In this document: in pieces, positions 34,400-43,286 of the stretch
Layout: the number at the start of each line of letters is the position of its first letter
Numbering within the stretch: the first letter of the stretch is position 1
NCBI GenBank assembly: GCA_016699855.1
Contig: CP064988.1
Location: forward strand, 4,306,501 to 4,370,500
Source: Rhodospirillales bacterium
GTDB taxonomy: Bacteria; Pseudomonadota; Alphaproteobacteria; Reyranellales; Reyranellaceae
Reading direction: 5' to 3'
Length of the DNA: 64,000 bases
Made by a program: the position numbers and the translations under genes
Notes under the pieces: model-generated
Told to the model about the DNA's origin: nothing
What the model saw: the letters and a program-made list of their open reading frames with translations, nothing else
The model's database searches: none

Positions 34400-35623
34400 C
34401 TACCGCAACGCCACCGGCAGCGTCTTCACGCCCCGCAGGATCAGCGAATCGTGCCAATGCGGCGTCCCGCCTGTCGCGTGGATGCCGGGAAACCGCCCGG
34501 CCAGCCTCACGGCGGCGATGCGCGCCTCCAGCCGGGCCAGCGGCGCGCCGAGGCAGAAATGGATGCCGTGCCCGAACGTCAGATGCGGGTTGGGGTCGCG
34601 GCCGATGTCGAAGCGCTCCGCGTCGGCGAAGGCCTCGGGATCGCGGTTGGCGGAGTTGACGAAGGCGAAGACGCGCTGGCCCTTACGGATGGCCGCGCCC
34701 GCCAGCTCGCAATCCGCCGCCGCGATGCGCGCCAGCGCGCCGCTGGGGCCGTCGTAGCGCAGCCACTCCTCGACGGCGGAGTCGGCCAGCGACGGATCGG
34801 CGGCCAGCCGTTCCCACTGGTCGCGGAACCGCAGCGAATACAGCAGCCCGTTGCCGATCAGGTTGGTCGTCGTCTCGTGGCCGGCGAACAGCAGCAGGAT
34901 GCAGGTGCCGATCACCTCGTCCGTCGTCAGCGCGTCCTTCTCGTCGCGCGCCAGCACGAGCTGGCTGATCATGTCGGCGCGCGGGTCGCGCGTGCGCGCC
35001 TCGACCAGTTCGCGGAAATAGCCGGCCATCAGGCGCGCGCCCTCGTCGGCGCGGCGGTATTTGTCGCCGGCGACCTGGGCGGTGCCGATGAACAGCGCGA
35101 TGTCGTCGGACCACACCCGCACGCGCCGCAGGTCGGCGCGCGGCACGCCCAGCATGTCCATGATCACGCTGGCCGGCAGCGGATAGGCGAAGTCGGCGAT
35201 CCAGTCGATCGCCCCGCCGGCGCGCGCCTTGGCGTCCATGGCGTCGAGCAGATCGGCGACCACGCCCTCGATGTTCGGCCGCAGGTTCTCGACCGCCGTC
35301 GGTGTGAACACCTTGTTGAACAGCCGGCGCAGCCGCGTGTGGTCGGGCGGGTCCTTGAACACCATCCAGTGGTTCAGGTAGCGCATCAGGTGCTCGACGC
35401 CGCCGCGCTGGAACTCCGGATTGGCGCGGAAGAACGGGGTCAACCGGTCGGCCGAGATGCCGCGGTTGTCGAGCGCGACGCGCTTGACGTCCTCGTAGCG
35501 CGTCACGATCCAGGCCTTCATCGCCGGCGACCAGTGGACCGGCTCCTCCGCGCGCAGGCGCGCGAACTCCGGGAAGGGATCGGCGTTGGTGCCGGGGCGG
35601 CCGAGGTCGAACACGTAGCTCAT
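34400..35623 (-). CDS. cytochrome P450
   Basis: From the ATG at 35623 the 407-residue protein carries the I-helix LLLFAGHETTTN, the K-helix ExxR in AVEEWLRYDGP, and the haem loop FGHGIHFCLGAPLARLE with the thiolate Cys. This is a soluble class I bacterial P450 that needs a ferredoxin partner; none is encoded next to it. The operator at 35651-35668 lies 28 bases upstream of its start and the TetR gene is divergent, so the TetR protein probably represses it. Confidence 0.93.
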   Translation of the reverse strand: MSYVFDLGRPGTNADPFPEFARLRAEEPVHWSPAMKAWIVTRYEDVKRVALDNRGISADRLTPFFRANPEFQRGGVEHLMRYLNHWMVFKDPPDHTRLRRLFNKVFTPTAVENLRPNIEGVVADLLDAMDAKARAGGAIDWIADFAYPLPASVIMDMLGVPRADLRRVRVWSDDIALFIGTAQVAGDKYRRADEGARLMAGYFRELVEARTRDPRADMISQLVLARDEKDALTTDEVIGTCILLLFAGHETTTNLIGNGLLYSLRFRDQWERLAADPSLADSAVEEWLRYDGPSGALARIAAADCELAGAAIRKGQRVFAFVNSANRDPEAFADAERFDIGRDPNPHLTFGHGIHFCLGAPLARLEARIAAVRLAGRFPGIHATGGTPHWHDSLILRGVKTLPVALR

Positions 35624-35650
35624 GGGCGCGATCCTAGCGGCGGGTCTTTT

Positions 35651-35668
35651 ACCAAACAAGCGTTTGGT
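35651..35668. promoter_or_regulatory. TetR-type operator between P450 and regulator
   Basis: ACCAAAC-AAGC-GTTTGGT is a perfect 7-bp inverted repeat with a 4-base spacer, in a 58-bp gap between divergent starts (35623 and 35682). The form is typical of TetR/AcrR operators, so it probably serves both promoters. Confidence 0.75.
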
Positions 35669-35681
35669 TTAGGGTCGTTCC

Positions 35682-36251
35682 ATGGGCCGTGCCGCGATCC
35701 ACGTCGACAACCGCCGCGACGAGCTGCTCGCGGCCGCCGCCCGGCGCTTCGCGCGCGGCGGCTTCGACGCCACCTCGATGCGCGACATCGCCGGCGACGT
35801 CGGCATGCTGGCCGGCTCGATGTACTACCACTTTCCCTCGAAGGACGACCTGATCGCGGCGGTCTACGCGCTGGGCGTGGCCCAGATCACCGACGCCGTC
35901 GGCGCCGCGCTCGCGCGTGCCGGCGATCGGCCGTGGGTGCGTCTCGAGGCGGCCTGCGCGGCGCATCTCGAGGCGCTGCTCGACGCGAGCCCGTTCGCGC
36001 GGGTGATGATCGTCGATCTGTCGCGTTGCGCGCCGGCGCTGCGGCGGCGGCTGGTGGCGTCGCGCGACGCCTACGAAGCGGTGTTCCGCGGCCTCGTCGC
36101 CGCGCTACCGGCCGGCGCGCCGTCGGACCGCCGGCTTCTGCGCCTGCAGCTCCTCGGGTCGCTCAACGCGGTGCCGGGCTGGTACCGGCCCGGTGGCGCG
36201 ACGCCGGCGGACATCGCCCGCGCCTTCGTCGCGGCGCTGCGCGGCGGCTAG
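35682..36251 (+). CDS. TetR-family regulator, divergent from P450
   Basis: The 189-residue protein has an N-terminal HTH of the TetR type: RRDELLAAAARRFARGGFDA, SMRDIAGDVGMLAGSMYYHF, SKDDLIAAVY. The C-terminal two thirds is the ligand-binding helical domain, without a recognised ligand signature. It is expected to bind the palindrome just upstream of its own start and repress itself and the P450 gene. The inducer is unknown. The ATG at 35682 is the first in frame after the palindrome. Confidence 0.92.
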   Translation: MGRAAIHVDNRRDELLAAAARRFARGGFDATSMRDIAGDVGMLAGSMYYHFPSKDDLIAAVYALGVAQITDAVGAALARAGDRPWVRLEAACAAHLEALLDASPFARVMIVDLSRCAPALRRRLVASRDAYEAVFRGLVAALPAGAPSDRRLLRLQLLGSLNAVPGWYRPGGATPADIARAFVAALRGG

Positions 36252-36302
36252 GCCGCCAGTCGCCACGGTGACGGGCGAGCGTCCCGCCGCTATCCTGCCG
36301 GG

Positions 36303-36875
36303 ATGCTTCCGGAGTTCCGCACCGCGCGCCTCGCGCTGCGCCAGATCGCCGTCGCCGACACGGCGGCGATGCACGCGGTGTTCGGCGATCCGGAGGCGAT
36401 GCGCCATTGGGACTCGCCGCCATCCGCCGACGTCGAGCGCACGGCGGCGATGGTCGCCTACCTCGCGGGCGTCGAGCCCCGCTTCCAAGGCGCCTGGGTC
36501 GCCACGCTCGACGGGGAATCGGCGCCGGCGGCGATGGTCAACTACCACAGCGTGGTGGCGTCGCACCGGCGGCTGGCGGTCGGCTACATCCTGGCGCGGC
36601 GTCTCTGGGGTCGGGGGCTGATGGCCGAGGCGATGACGGCGCTGCTCGACCATTGCGTCGACACGCTCGACGCGCACCGCGTCGAGGCGCTGATCGAACC
36701 GGAGAACCGCCCGTCACAGCGGCTGGCGGAGCGGCTGGGTTTTCGGTGCGAGTCCGGCCCGCTGCGCGACCGCTTCATCGTCGGCGGCGAGTTCCGCAGC
36801 GTCCGCATGTGGGCGCTGTTCGCGCCCGAGTGGCGCGCCCGGCGCGGGGCGGCGGCCCCGTCGTCGGAAGCCTAG
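36303..36875 (+). CDS. GNAT N-acetyltransferase (RimJ/RimL-like)
   Basis: A 190-residue GNAT: LRTARLALRQIAVADTA-type N-terminus (FRTARLALRQIAVADTAAMH), YILARRLWGRGLMAEAMTALLD (acetyl-CoA loop), EPENRPSQRLAERLGFRCES near the end. It would acetylate an N-terminus or small amine using acetyl-CoA. It ends at 36875 and overlaps the convergent enoyl-CoA hydratase stop by four bases, so there is no room for a terminator between them. Confidence 0.85.
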   Translation: MLPEFRTARLALRQIAVADTAAMHAVFGDPEAMRHWDSPPSADVERTAAMVAYLAGVEPRFQGAWVATLDGESAPAAMVNYHSVVASHRRLAVGYILARRLWGRGLMAEAMTALLDHCVDTLDAHRVEALIEPENRPSQRLAERLGFRCESGPLRDRFIVGGEFRSVRMWALFAPEWRARRGAAAPSSEA

Positions 36876-37726
36876 TCGGCGGCGTCCTCGGTCCAGGGCC
36901 CGAACGGCGGCATGTCCTTGCTGGGCCGCATCGGGAAGACCGGCGGCCGCTTCTCCATGAAGGACCGCACGCCCTCCTGCGCGTCGGCGCCGCGCGCCAT
37001 GTAGCCGATGCACGAGACGTCGATCGCCAGCGCGTCGGCGGGATCGGTCGCGCCGAGCATGCTCCACATCAGGCGGCGGTTGATGGCGGCGGCGGCGCGC
37101 GAGGTGTCCTTGGCGAATTTGCGCGCCAGCGCCTGCGCCGCCGGCACCAGCTCCTCCGGCGCGTGGATCGACCGCACGAGCCCGCCGGCGACGGCCTCCT
37201 CGGCGCCGAACAACTCGCCCGTCATCACCCACTCCTGGGCGCGCTGCATGCCGACGAGACGCGGCAGGTACCACGAGCTGCCGGCCTCCATGACCATGCC
37301 GCGCTTGTTGAAGACGAACCCGATCCGCGCGGTCGACGACATCATGCGGATGTCCATCGGCAGGCACATGGTGATGCCGACGCCGACGGCGGCGCCGTTG
37401 ATGGCGGCGATCACCGGCTTGAGCGACGAGGCCATCACCATCGTGATCGAATCGCCCTTCTTGCGCGGTGCCGGGCGGCTGCCGTCGTTCCACACCTTGA
37501 ACGCCTCGGCGCCGCCGGAGATGTCGGCGCCGGCGCAGAAGGCGCGGCCCGCGCCGGTGACGATGACCGCCCGCACGTCGTCGTCGGCGTTGATGGCGCC
37601 GAACGCCGCCAGGATGTCGCGCTGCATCGCGGGATTGTAGGCGTTGAGCTTGTCCGGCCGGTTCAGGGTGAGCGTCAGCACGCCGTCGCTGAGGTCGGTG
37701 AGCAGGGTCTCGTAGGTCGCGGCCAT
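36872..37726 (-). CDS. enoyl-CoA hydratase/isomerase-family protein
   Basis: The 284-residue product has the crotonase fold: LTLNRPDKLNAYN, oxyanion-hole residues in AFCAGADISGG and INGAAVGVGITMCLPMD, and NKRGMVMEAGSSWYLPRLVG with the catalytic Glu. It hydrates or isomerises an enoyl-CoA. Length and motifs are complete. The start at 37726 is the ATG of MAATYETLLTD; the longer frame upstream is antisense to other sequence. It is unlike the two tandem paralogues at 37911-39536 in sequence and orientation. Confidence 0.9.
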   Translation of the reverse strand: MAATYETLLTDLSDGVLTLTLNRPDKLNAYNPAMQRDILAAFGAINADDDVRAVIVTGAGRAFCAGADISGGAEAFKVWNDGSRPAPRKKGDSITMVMASSLKPVIAAINGAAVGVGITMCLPMDIRMMSSTARIGFVFNKRGMVMEAGSSWYLPRLVGMQRAQEWVMTGELFGAEEAVAGGLVRSIHAPEELVPAAQALARKFAKDTSRAAAAINRRLMWSMLGATDPADALAIDVSCIGYMARGADAQEGVRSFMEKRPPVFPMRPSKDMPPFGPWTEDAAD

Positions 37727-37910
37727 GGCGGGCGTCTCCGGTGCGGGCGGGCGGGCGCGAAGTCTCGCGGCGCCGGAGACGGCCGGCAACGGGCGCGTGG
37801 CGCATGGGGGCGTTGCGTTTCGCCCAGCGGTGCGCCGCGGCGGGCGGCGCGGTTGCGCCGCCGCCGCGCTTCGGCGCACCATGGCCTGAAATGGACGCTT
37901 GGAGGGAACG

Positions 37911-38702
37911 ATGGGCGAGGTGCTGACCAGGGTCGAGGACGGCGTGCTGCTGGTGACGATGAACCGTCCCGAGGCGATGAACGCGCTGTCGACCGCGATG
38001 CTCGCGGGGCTCCAGACCGAGCTGGCCAGGGCCGCCAACGACCGGTCGATCGGCTGCGTGGTGCTGCGCGGCGCCGGCGAGCGCGCCTTCTGCGCCGGCG
38101 GCGACGTCAAGAACATGGCGATCCGCACCGACGGCGGGCGCACCTACGAGGACAAGGTCGCCGATCTGCGGTTCAAGATGGAGGCGTCCGAACTGCTGCA
38201 CGAGATGGGCAAGCCGACCATCGCGATGGTGAACGGCGTCGCCGCCGGCGCCGGCCTGTCGATCGCGCTGGCCTGCGACATGCGCTTCGCCGCGCGCAGC
38301 GCGCGCATGAGCACGGCGTTCGCCAAGGTCGGCTTCTCCGGCGATTTCGGCTCGCACTACTTCCTGCACAAGCTGGTCGGCACCGCCAAGGCGCGCGAGC
38401 TCTACTTCACCGCCGAGATCCTGAACTCCGAGAAGATCGAGAAGCTGGGCCTCGCCAACCGGATCGTCGACGACGCGCGGCTGGAGAGCGAGACGATGGC
38501 GTTCGCCAAGCAGCTCGCCGCCGGTCCGCGCGTGGCGTGGTGGCACGTCAAGCGGAACATGAAGGTGGCGGAGGAGGGTTCGTTGTCGGAGGCGCTCGAC
38601 AGCGAGGCCGCGCGCATGATCCGCACCGGCGAGACCGAGGACCACAAGGAGGCGGCGCGCGCCTTCGTCGAGAAGCGCGCGCCCGTGTTCAAGGGCCGCT
38701 GA
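37911..38702 (+). CDS. enoyl-CoA hydratase-like protein, tandem paralogue 1
   Basis: The 263-residue protein (start ATG 37911 with GGAGGG upstream) has MNRPEAMNAL, AFCAGGDVKNMA and NGVAAGAGLSIALACDMRF, the crotonase oxyanion-hole segments, then TAFAKVGFSGDFGSHYFLHKL. The Glu usually found for water activation is Asp or absent in this segment (SGDFGSH), so it may isomerise or hydrolyse an acyl-CoA instead. It is the first of a tandem pair of equal length; the second follows 42 bases later. Confidence 0.88.
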   Translation: MGEVLTRVEDGVLLVTMNRPEAMNALSTAMLAGLQTELARAANDRSIGCVVLRGAGERAFCAGGDVKNMAIRTDGGRTYEDKVADLRFKMEASELLHEMGKPTIAMVNGVAAGAGLSIALACDMRFAARSARMSTAFAKVGFSGDFGSHYFLHKLVGTAKARELYFTAEILNSEKIEKLGLANRIVDDARLESETMAFAKQLAAGPRVAWWHVKRNMKVAEEGSLSEALDSEAARMIRTGETEDHKEAARAFVEKRAPVFKGR

Positions 38703-38744
38703 GCCAGATTCGATCCACGCGAATAGATGAAGGGAAACCCGGCC

Positions 38745-39536
38745 ATGGCCGATCTGCTGACCAGGATCGAGGACGGCGTGCTCGTCCTCACACTCAACCG
38801 CCCCGACGCGATGAACGCACTGTCGTCGGAGATCACCACGGAGATGCTGGCGGCGCTCAACGGCGCGGTCGACAACGAGGCCGTCGGCTGCGTCGTCGTC
38901 ACCGGCGCCGGTCCGCGCGCGTTCTGCTCCGGCGGCGACGTCAAGGCGATGGCAAGCGGCGCCAAGGGCGCCGGCACGTTCGAGGGCAAGGTGAACGACC
39001 TGCGCCGCCGCATGGAGGTCTCGCGCCTGCTGCACGAGATCCCGCTGCCGACCATCGCCATGGTCAACGGCGTCGCGGCCGGCGCCGGCCTGTCGATCGC
39101 GCTGGCCTGCGACATGCGCTTCGCCGCCAGGAGCGCGCGCATGACGACGGCGTTCGCCAAGGTCGGCTTCTCCGGCGATTTCGGCGGCCACTACTTCCTG
39201 CACCGGCTGCTCGGGCCGGCCAAGGCGCGCGAGCTGTACTTCACCGCCGACATCCTGCGCGGCGAGGAGATCGAGCGCCTCGGCCTGGCCAACCGCATGG
39301 TCGACGACGACAAGCTGGAGGCCGAGACGATGGCCTTCGCCAAGCGCCTGGCCGCCGGACCGCGCGTCGCCCACGCGCTGATGAAGGGCAACATGAAGAT
39401 CGCCGAGGAGGGCACGCTCGCCGAGGCGCTGGACGGCGAGGCATGGCGCCTGACGCGCGCGCGCGACACCGAGGACCACAAGGAGGCGGCGCGCGCCTTC
39501 GTCGAGAAGCGCGCGCCCGTGTTCAAGGGCCGCTGA
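38745..39536 (+). CDS. enoyl-CoA hydratase-like protein, tandem paralogue 2
   Basis: The 263-residue product starts at ATG 38745 (AGGG 38731-38734) and matches paralogue 1 along its full length, with LNRPDAMNALS, AFCSGGDVKAMA, NGVAAGAGLSIALACDMRF and GFSGDFGGHYFLHRLL. The last 69 bases, including the stop, are identical to those of paralogue 1 while the front part has diverged. That suggests a tandem duplication followed by gene conversion. The pair probably acts on related acyl-CoA substrates. It is followed by the VOC-family gene. Confidence 0.88.
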   Translation: MADLLTRIEDGVLVLTLNRPDAMNALSSEITTEMLAALNGAVDNEAVGCVVVTGAGPRAFCSGGDVKAMASGAKGAGTFEGKVNDLRRRMEVSRLLHEIPLPTIAMVNGVAAGAGLSIALACDMRFAARSARMTTAFAKVGFSGDFGGHYFLHRLLGPAKARELYFTADILRGEEIERLGLANRMVDDDKLEAETMAFAKRLAAGPRVAHALMKGNMKIAEEGTLAEALDGEAWRLTRARDTEDHKEAARAFVEKRAPVFKGR

Positions 39537-39574
39537 CGCGCCGGCGCGCGGGCGGAAGCACCAGGGAGGATACG

Positions 39575-40336
39575 ATGCGTCTTCGTCAGGCCGTTTTCGT
39601 CGCGCGCGATCTCGAGGGCTCGTACGCCGAGCTGCACGACCTCCTCGGGGTCGATGTCGCCTACCGCGACCCCGGCGTCGGCAAGTGGGGCCTCGAGAAC
39701 GTCGTGTGCGCCAGCGGCAGCGACTTCATCGAGATCGTCTCGCCCAAGCAGGACGGCACCTCGGCCGGCCGCTACATCGAGCGCCGCCACGGGGACGGCG
39801 GCTACATGGTGATCCTCCAGGTGCCGGACGCGATCCCGCACCGCGCGCGGGTGCTGGCCGGCGGCGCGCGGGCCGTCGCCCAGAAGGATCTGCCGGAGTA
39901 CCGCTACACCCACTTCCATCCGGCCGACACGTCGGGCGTGCTGTTGTCGATCGACTCCGTGGTGCCGCCGCCGGGCGCCGATCCGGCGCTGTTCTGGCCG
40001 CCGGCCAGCGCCGGCTGGCAGCCGCACCGCCGCGACGACATGACGTCGGGCCTGGCCGGCATCGAGCTGCAGCACACCGACCACGTCGCGATGGCCGAAC
40101 ACTGGTCCAAGCTGCTCGACCGGCCGGTCGAACGCTCGGGCGCGACGCTGACGATCCGGATGGACAACGGGCCGATGCGCTTCGTGGCGGCGGCCGACGG
40201 CCGCGGTCCGGGCATCTCGGCCTACGACGTCAAGGCCACGGACCGCGCGAGGGTCCTCGCGGCGGCGGAGAAGCGCGGCAAGCGCCGCTCCGACACGCAG
40301 GTCGAGGTCTGCGGCTGCCGCGTCAACCTCGTCTAG
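39575..40336 (+). CDS. VOC-family (glyoxalase/dioxygenase-like) protein
   Basis: The 253-residue protein (ATG 39575 after AGGGAGGA) shows two VOC-like halves: MRLRQAVFVARDLEGSYAEL to about 150 and GIELQHTDHVAMAEHWSKLL to the end. Candidate metal ligands are weak in the first half; in the second HTDHVA and RMDNGPMRFV fit the fold. The function could be a lyase, isomerase or dioxygenase step. It follows the enoyl-CoA hydratase pair by 38 bases and precedes the GST-like gene, so an operon is plausible. Confidence 0.75.
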   Translation: MRLRQAVFVARDLEGSYAELHDLLGVDVAYRDPGVGKWGLENVVCASGSDFIEIVSPKQDGTSAGRYIERRHGDGGYMVILQVPDAIPHRARVLAGGARAVAQKDLPEYRYTHFHPADTSGVLLSIDSVVPPPGADPALFWPPASAGWQPHRRDDMTSGLAGIELQHTDHVAMAEHWSKLLDRPVERSGATLTIRMDNGPMRFVAAADGRGPGISAYDVKATDRARVLAAAEKRGKRRSDTQVEVCGCRVNLV

Positions 40337-40346
40337 GCGCGCCGCG

Positions 40347-41096
40347 ATGGCGGGCCGGGTCCTCGTCGTCGGCAGCTACTTGTCGCCCTACGTCCGCAAG
40401 GTCCTGGTCTGCCTCGCGTTGAAGGGGATCGCCTACGAGATCGATCCGATCGTGCCGTTCTTCGGCGACGACCGGTTCACGGCGCTCAGCCCCCTGCGGC
40501 GCATCCCGGTGCTGGTCGACGGCGACGTGGCGCTGTCGGACTAGACGGTGATCTGCCAGTACCTCGAGGACCGGCATCCCGATCCGCCGCTGTATCCCGC
40601 CGACGCCGCGCGGCGGGCGTGGGCGCGCTGGCTCGAGGAGTTCGCCGACACGCGGATGGGCGACGTGTTCATCTGGCGGCTGTTCAACCAGATCGCGATC
40701 CGGCCCGGCGTGTGGGGCGAGAAGGGCGACCGCGAGCTCATGGCCCGCACGCTGGAGCGCGACGTGCCGGAGGTGCTCGACTACCTCGAGAGCCAGGCGC
40801 CGGCCGACGGCTTCCTGTTCGGCGCGCCGGGCGTCGCCGACGTGTCGGTCGCGGCGTTCCTCCGCAACGCCGCCTTCGCGCGGCTCACGATCGACGCGGC
40901 GCGCTGGCCGCGCGCCGCCGGCCTGGTGTCTCGGACGCTGGCGCTGCCGGCGTTCGTCGATCTGGCGCGCTACGAGGACGCCGTCGTGCGCCTGCCGATC
41001 GAACGGCACCGTGAGACCCTGCGCGCGATGGGCGCGCCGGTGAGCGCGGAGACGTTCGGCACCACGACGCCGCGGCGCGGCGTGATGCCGATCTGA
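40347..41096 (+). pseudogene. glutathione S-transferase interrupted by an in-frame TAG
   Basis: The frame 40347-41096 encodes a GST of 250 codons except for a TAG at 40542-40544 (codon 66). The N-terminal half has VVGSYLSPYVRKV and IPVLVDGDVALSD, the thioredoxin-fold motifs. After the TAG the same frame continues TVICQYLEDRHPDPPLYPAD, then the helical C-terminal domain. In GSTs the motif is L-x-D-S-x-x-I, where Ser contacts glutathione; the stop falls exactly on that Ser codon (TCG to TAG by one base). Either the gene is dead, or this is a sequence error or an amber read-through. GTG at 40548 could restart the second part. Confidence 0.8.
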
Positions 41097-41130
41097 CCGC
41101 GCCGGCGGCCGTTTCCGGCGGCCGGCGCGG
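41097..41130. terminator. GC-rich hairpin between convergent GST and nitronate monooxygenase genes
   Basis: CCGCGCCGG (41097-41105) pairs with CCGGCGCGG (41122-41130). It is in a 40-bp gap between convergent stops, with no T-run, so a two-way terminator is possible. Confidence 0.45.
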
Positions 41131-41136
41131 CGTCGA

Positions 41137-42108
41137 TCAGGCCGCGACGCGCGCCAGGCGGCCGCGGATGATCTCCTCGGCCTCGCGCACGATGCGGTCG
41201 ACCAGTTCCTTGCAGGTCGGGATGTCGTTGATCAGGCCCATGCAGGTGCCGGCCGACAAGATGCCGTGCTCGAGGTCGCCGGTCTCGTAGACCACCTTGC
41301 CCTTCTGGCCTGAGACGATCGGGCCGATCTCGGCGATGGTCTTGCCCTCGTGCTCCATCTCGATCGCCTTCTTGGCGACGGAGTTGCCGAACACGCGCGA
41401 GGTGTTGCGCATGGTGCGGAAGATCAGCGCCGTGGCGCGCTCGTCGGCGCCGACGATGGCTTCCTTCACCTTCTGGTGGATCGGGGCCTCCTTGGTCGCC
41501 ATGAAGCGCGTGCCCATGTTGATGCCTTCGCAGCCCAGCGCCAGCGCCGCCACAAGTCCGCGCCCGTCGGCGAATCCGCCCGAGGCGACCATCGGGATCT
41601 TGATGACGTTGGCGGCCGCCGGCAGCAGCACGAGGTTGGGCACGTCGTCCTCGCCGGGGTGGCCGGCGCACTCGAAGCCGTCCATCGAGATCGCGTCGAC
41701 GCCGACCTTCTCGGCCGAGACGCCGTGGCGCACCGAGGTGCATTTGTGGATCACCTTGATCCCGGCGGCCTGGAGCTTGGGCAGGAACGGCTTGGGGTTG
41801 TTTCCGGCCGTCTCGACGATCTTCACGCCCGAGGAGATGATGGCGTCGATGTACTCGCCGTAGGGCCGCGGCACGAGCGTCGGCAGGATCGTCAGGTTCA
41901 CGCCGAACGGCTTGTCGGTCATGTCGCGGCAGCGCTTGACCTCCTTGACGAGATCCTCCGGCGTCGGCTGGGTCAGGCCGGTGAGGAAGCCCAGCGCGCC
42001 GGCGTTGGCGACCGCCGAGGTCAGCTCGGCGCGGCCGACCCACTGCATGCCGCCCTGCACGATCGGATACTGCACACCGAACATCTCGGTGAAGCGGGTC
42101 TTGAGCAT
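41137..42108 (-). CDS. nitronate monooxygenase-family FMN protein
   Basis: From the ATG at 42108 (MLKTRFTEMFGVQYPIVQGG) the product has 323 residues. The (beta/alpha)8 FMN fold shows PIVQGGMQWVG, SMDGFECAGHPGEDD (the His used as base in this family) and VASGGFADGRGLVAALALGC with INMGTRF. The reaction is flavin-dependent oxidation of a nitronate, or in relatives another dehydrogenation. An upstream ATG at 42195 would add an Arg/Pro-rich segment that is not family-like. It is divergent from the dioxygenase gene at 42227. Confidence 0.88.
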   Translation of the reverse strand: MLKTRFTEMFGVQYPIVQGGMQWVGRAELTSAVANAGALGFLTGLTQPTPEDLVKEVKRCRDMTDKPFGVNLTILPTLVPRPYGEYIDAIISSGVKIVETAGNNPKPFLPKLQAAGIKVIHKCTSVRHGVSAEKVGVDAISMDGFECAGHPGEDDVPNLVLLPAAANVIKIPMVASGGFADGRGLVAALALGCEGINMGTRFMATKEAPIHQKVKEAIVGADERATALIFRTMRNTSRVFGNSVAKKAIEMEHEGKTIAEIGPIVSGQKGKVVYETGDLEHGILSAGTCMGLINDIPTCKELVDRIVREAEEIIRGRLARVAA

Positions 42109-42226
42109 CTCGGGTCCTTCCCCTGGGTTTTCGCGTCGCGGAAACGGCGGGTTGGACGCCCGCCGTCGACGCGCGTACCTTAGCGGATGAACCACGGTTT
42201 ACCAGTGGCGGACGCGGGAGGGCGGC

Positions 42227-43120
42227 ATGGCGTACCGGCGCATCGAGGTGCGGAAACTGGCCGGCGGATGCGGCGCGGAGGTGTCCGGCGTCGACATGCG
42301 CCGGCCGCTGGACGACGAGACGGTGGCGGAGATCCGCCGGGCGGTCGTCGATAATCTCTGCCTGCTGATCCTCGGGAACGAGGGCATCACCGACGAGCAG
42401 CAGGTCCGCTTCTGCGCGAATTTCGGGCCGTTCGGGAAGGATCCGTTCGTCGAGGGCGAGGCCACCCATCCCAACGCCATCAAGGTCGCCAAGGAGGCGG
42501 ACGAGGGCGGCAAGCCCACCTTCGGCGGCAACTGGCACTCCGACTGGAGCTTCCTCGAGACGCCGCCGTCCTTCACCTTCCTGCACGCCCGCGAACTGCC
42601 GCCCTACGGCGGCGACACCATGTTCGCCAACCAGTACCTGGCCTACGAGACGCTGTCGGACGGCCTGCGGTCGACGCTCGACGGCCTGCGCGCCGTGTAC
42701 TGGGCGAAGTCCTACGCCAAGGGCGCCGTGTTCCACGACAACGCCAACGCCCGCAGCATGCGCATCGTCCACGACGATTCATACATGGCGGAGATGGTCC
42801 ATCCGATCGTGCGGGTGCATCCCGAATCCGGCCGCCGCGCGCTGTTCGCCAACGTCGCCTACACGCTGCGCTTCGAGGGCATGACGCAGCGCGAGAGCGA
42901 GCCGCTTCTGAACTTCCTCTACGAGCACTCGACGCGGCCGGAGTTCACCTGCCGCTTCGTCTGGAAGCCCGGCGCCATGGCGATGTGGGACAACCGCTGC
43001 CTGCAGCATTTCGCGATCAACGACTACGCCGGCCACCGGCGCGAGATGCGCCGCACCACGCTGCGCGGCGAGAAGCCGATCGCCGTCGGCGAGGACCGCA
43101 ACGTCGGCCGCGCGGCGTAG
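42227..43120 (+). CDS. TauD/TfdA-type Fe(II)/2-oxoglutarate dioxygenase
   Basis: The 297-residue enzyme has the 2-His-1-Asp iron site: WHSDWSFLE with His104 and Asp106, and LQHFAINDYAGHRREMRRTTL with the second His and the 2-oxoglutarate-binding Arg. The N-terminal part GAEVSGVDMRRPLDDETV is typical. The family hydroxylates taurine, aryloxyacids, carnitine precursors and others; the substrate cannot be told here. Divergent starts with the nitronate monooxygenase gene suggest shared control. It converges with the DUF2848 gene across hairpin A5. Confidence 0.9.
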   Translation: MAYRRIEVRKLAGGCGAEVSGVDMRRPLDDETVAEIRRAVVDNLCLLILGNEGITDEQQVRFCANFGPFGKDPFVEGEATHPNAIKVAKEADEGGKPTFGGNWHSDWSFLETPPSFTFLHARELPPYGGDTMFANQYLAYETLSDGLRSTLDGLRAVYWAKSYAKGAVFHDNANARSMRIVHDDSYMAEMVHPIVRVHPESGRRALFANVAYTLRFEGMTQRESEPLLNFLYEHSTRPEFTCRFVWKPGAMAMWDNRCLQHFAINDYAGHRREMRRTTLRGEKPIAVGEDRNVGRAA

Positions 43121-43174
43121 GAGTTGTGCCGCTTAGCGGCGCGCCCATTTCGCGCGATTGCTAAGAGATGTCCA

Positions 43175-43243
43175 CTGTCATCCCGAGCGCAGCGAGGGAT
43201 CCAGGCGCCGCTCCTGGATCCCTCGCTGCGCTCGGGATGACAG
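43175..43243. terminator. 31-bp perfect-arm hairpin repeat (A5) between convergent genes
   Basis: Left arm 43175-43205 and right arm 43213-43243 are exact complements (CTGTCATCCCGAGCGCAGCG...) with a 7-base loop. It lies between the dioxygenase and DUF2848 stops. Confidence 0.85.
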
Positions 43244-43286
43244 GTGAGATGGATGCCCACCTGCCTCCGTCGGACCGCGGCGATTC

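Noticed and set aside
39575..40336. VOC gene joined to upstream genes as one giant 1,300-codon protein
   Set aside because: The same frame is out of register over the enoyl-CoA hydratase genes; the VOC gene has its own AGGGAGGA and ATG.
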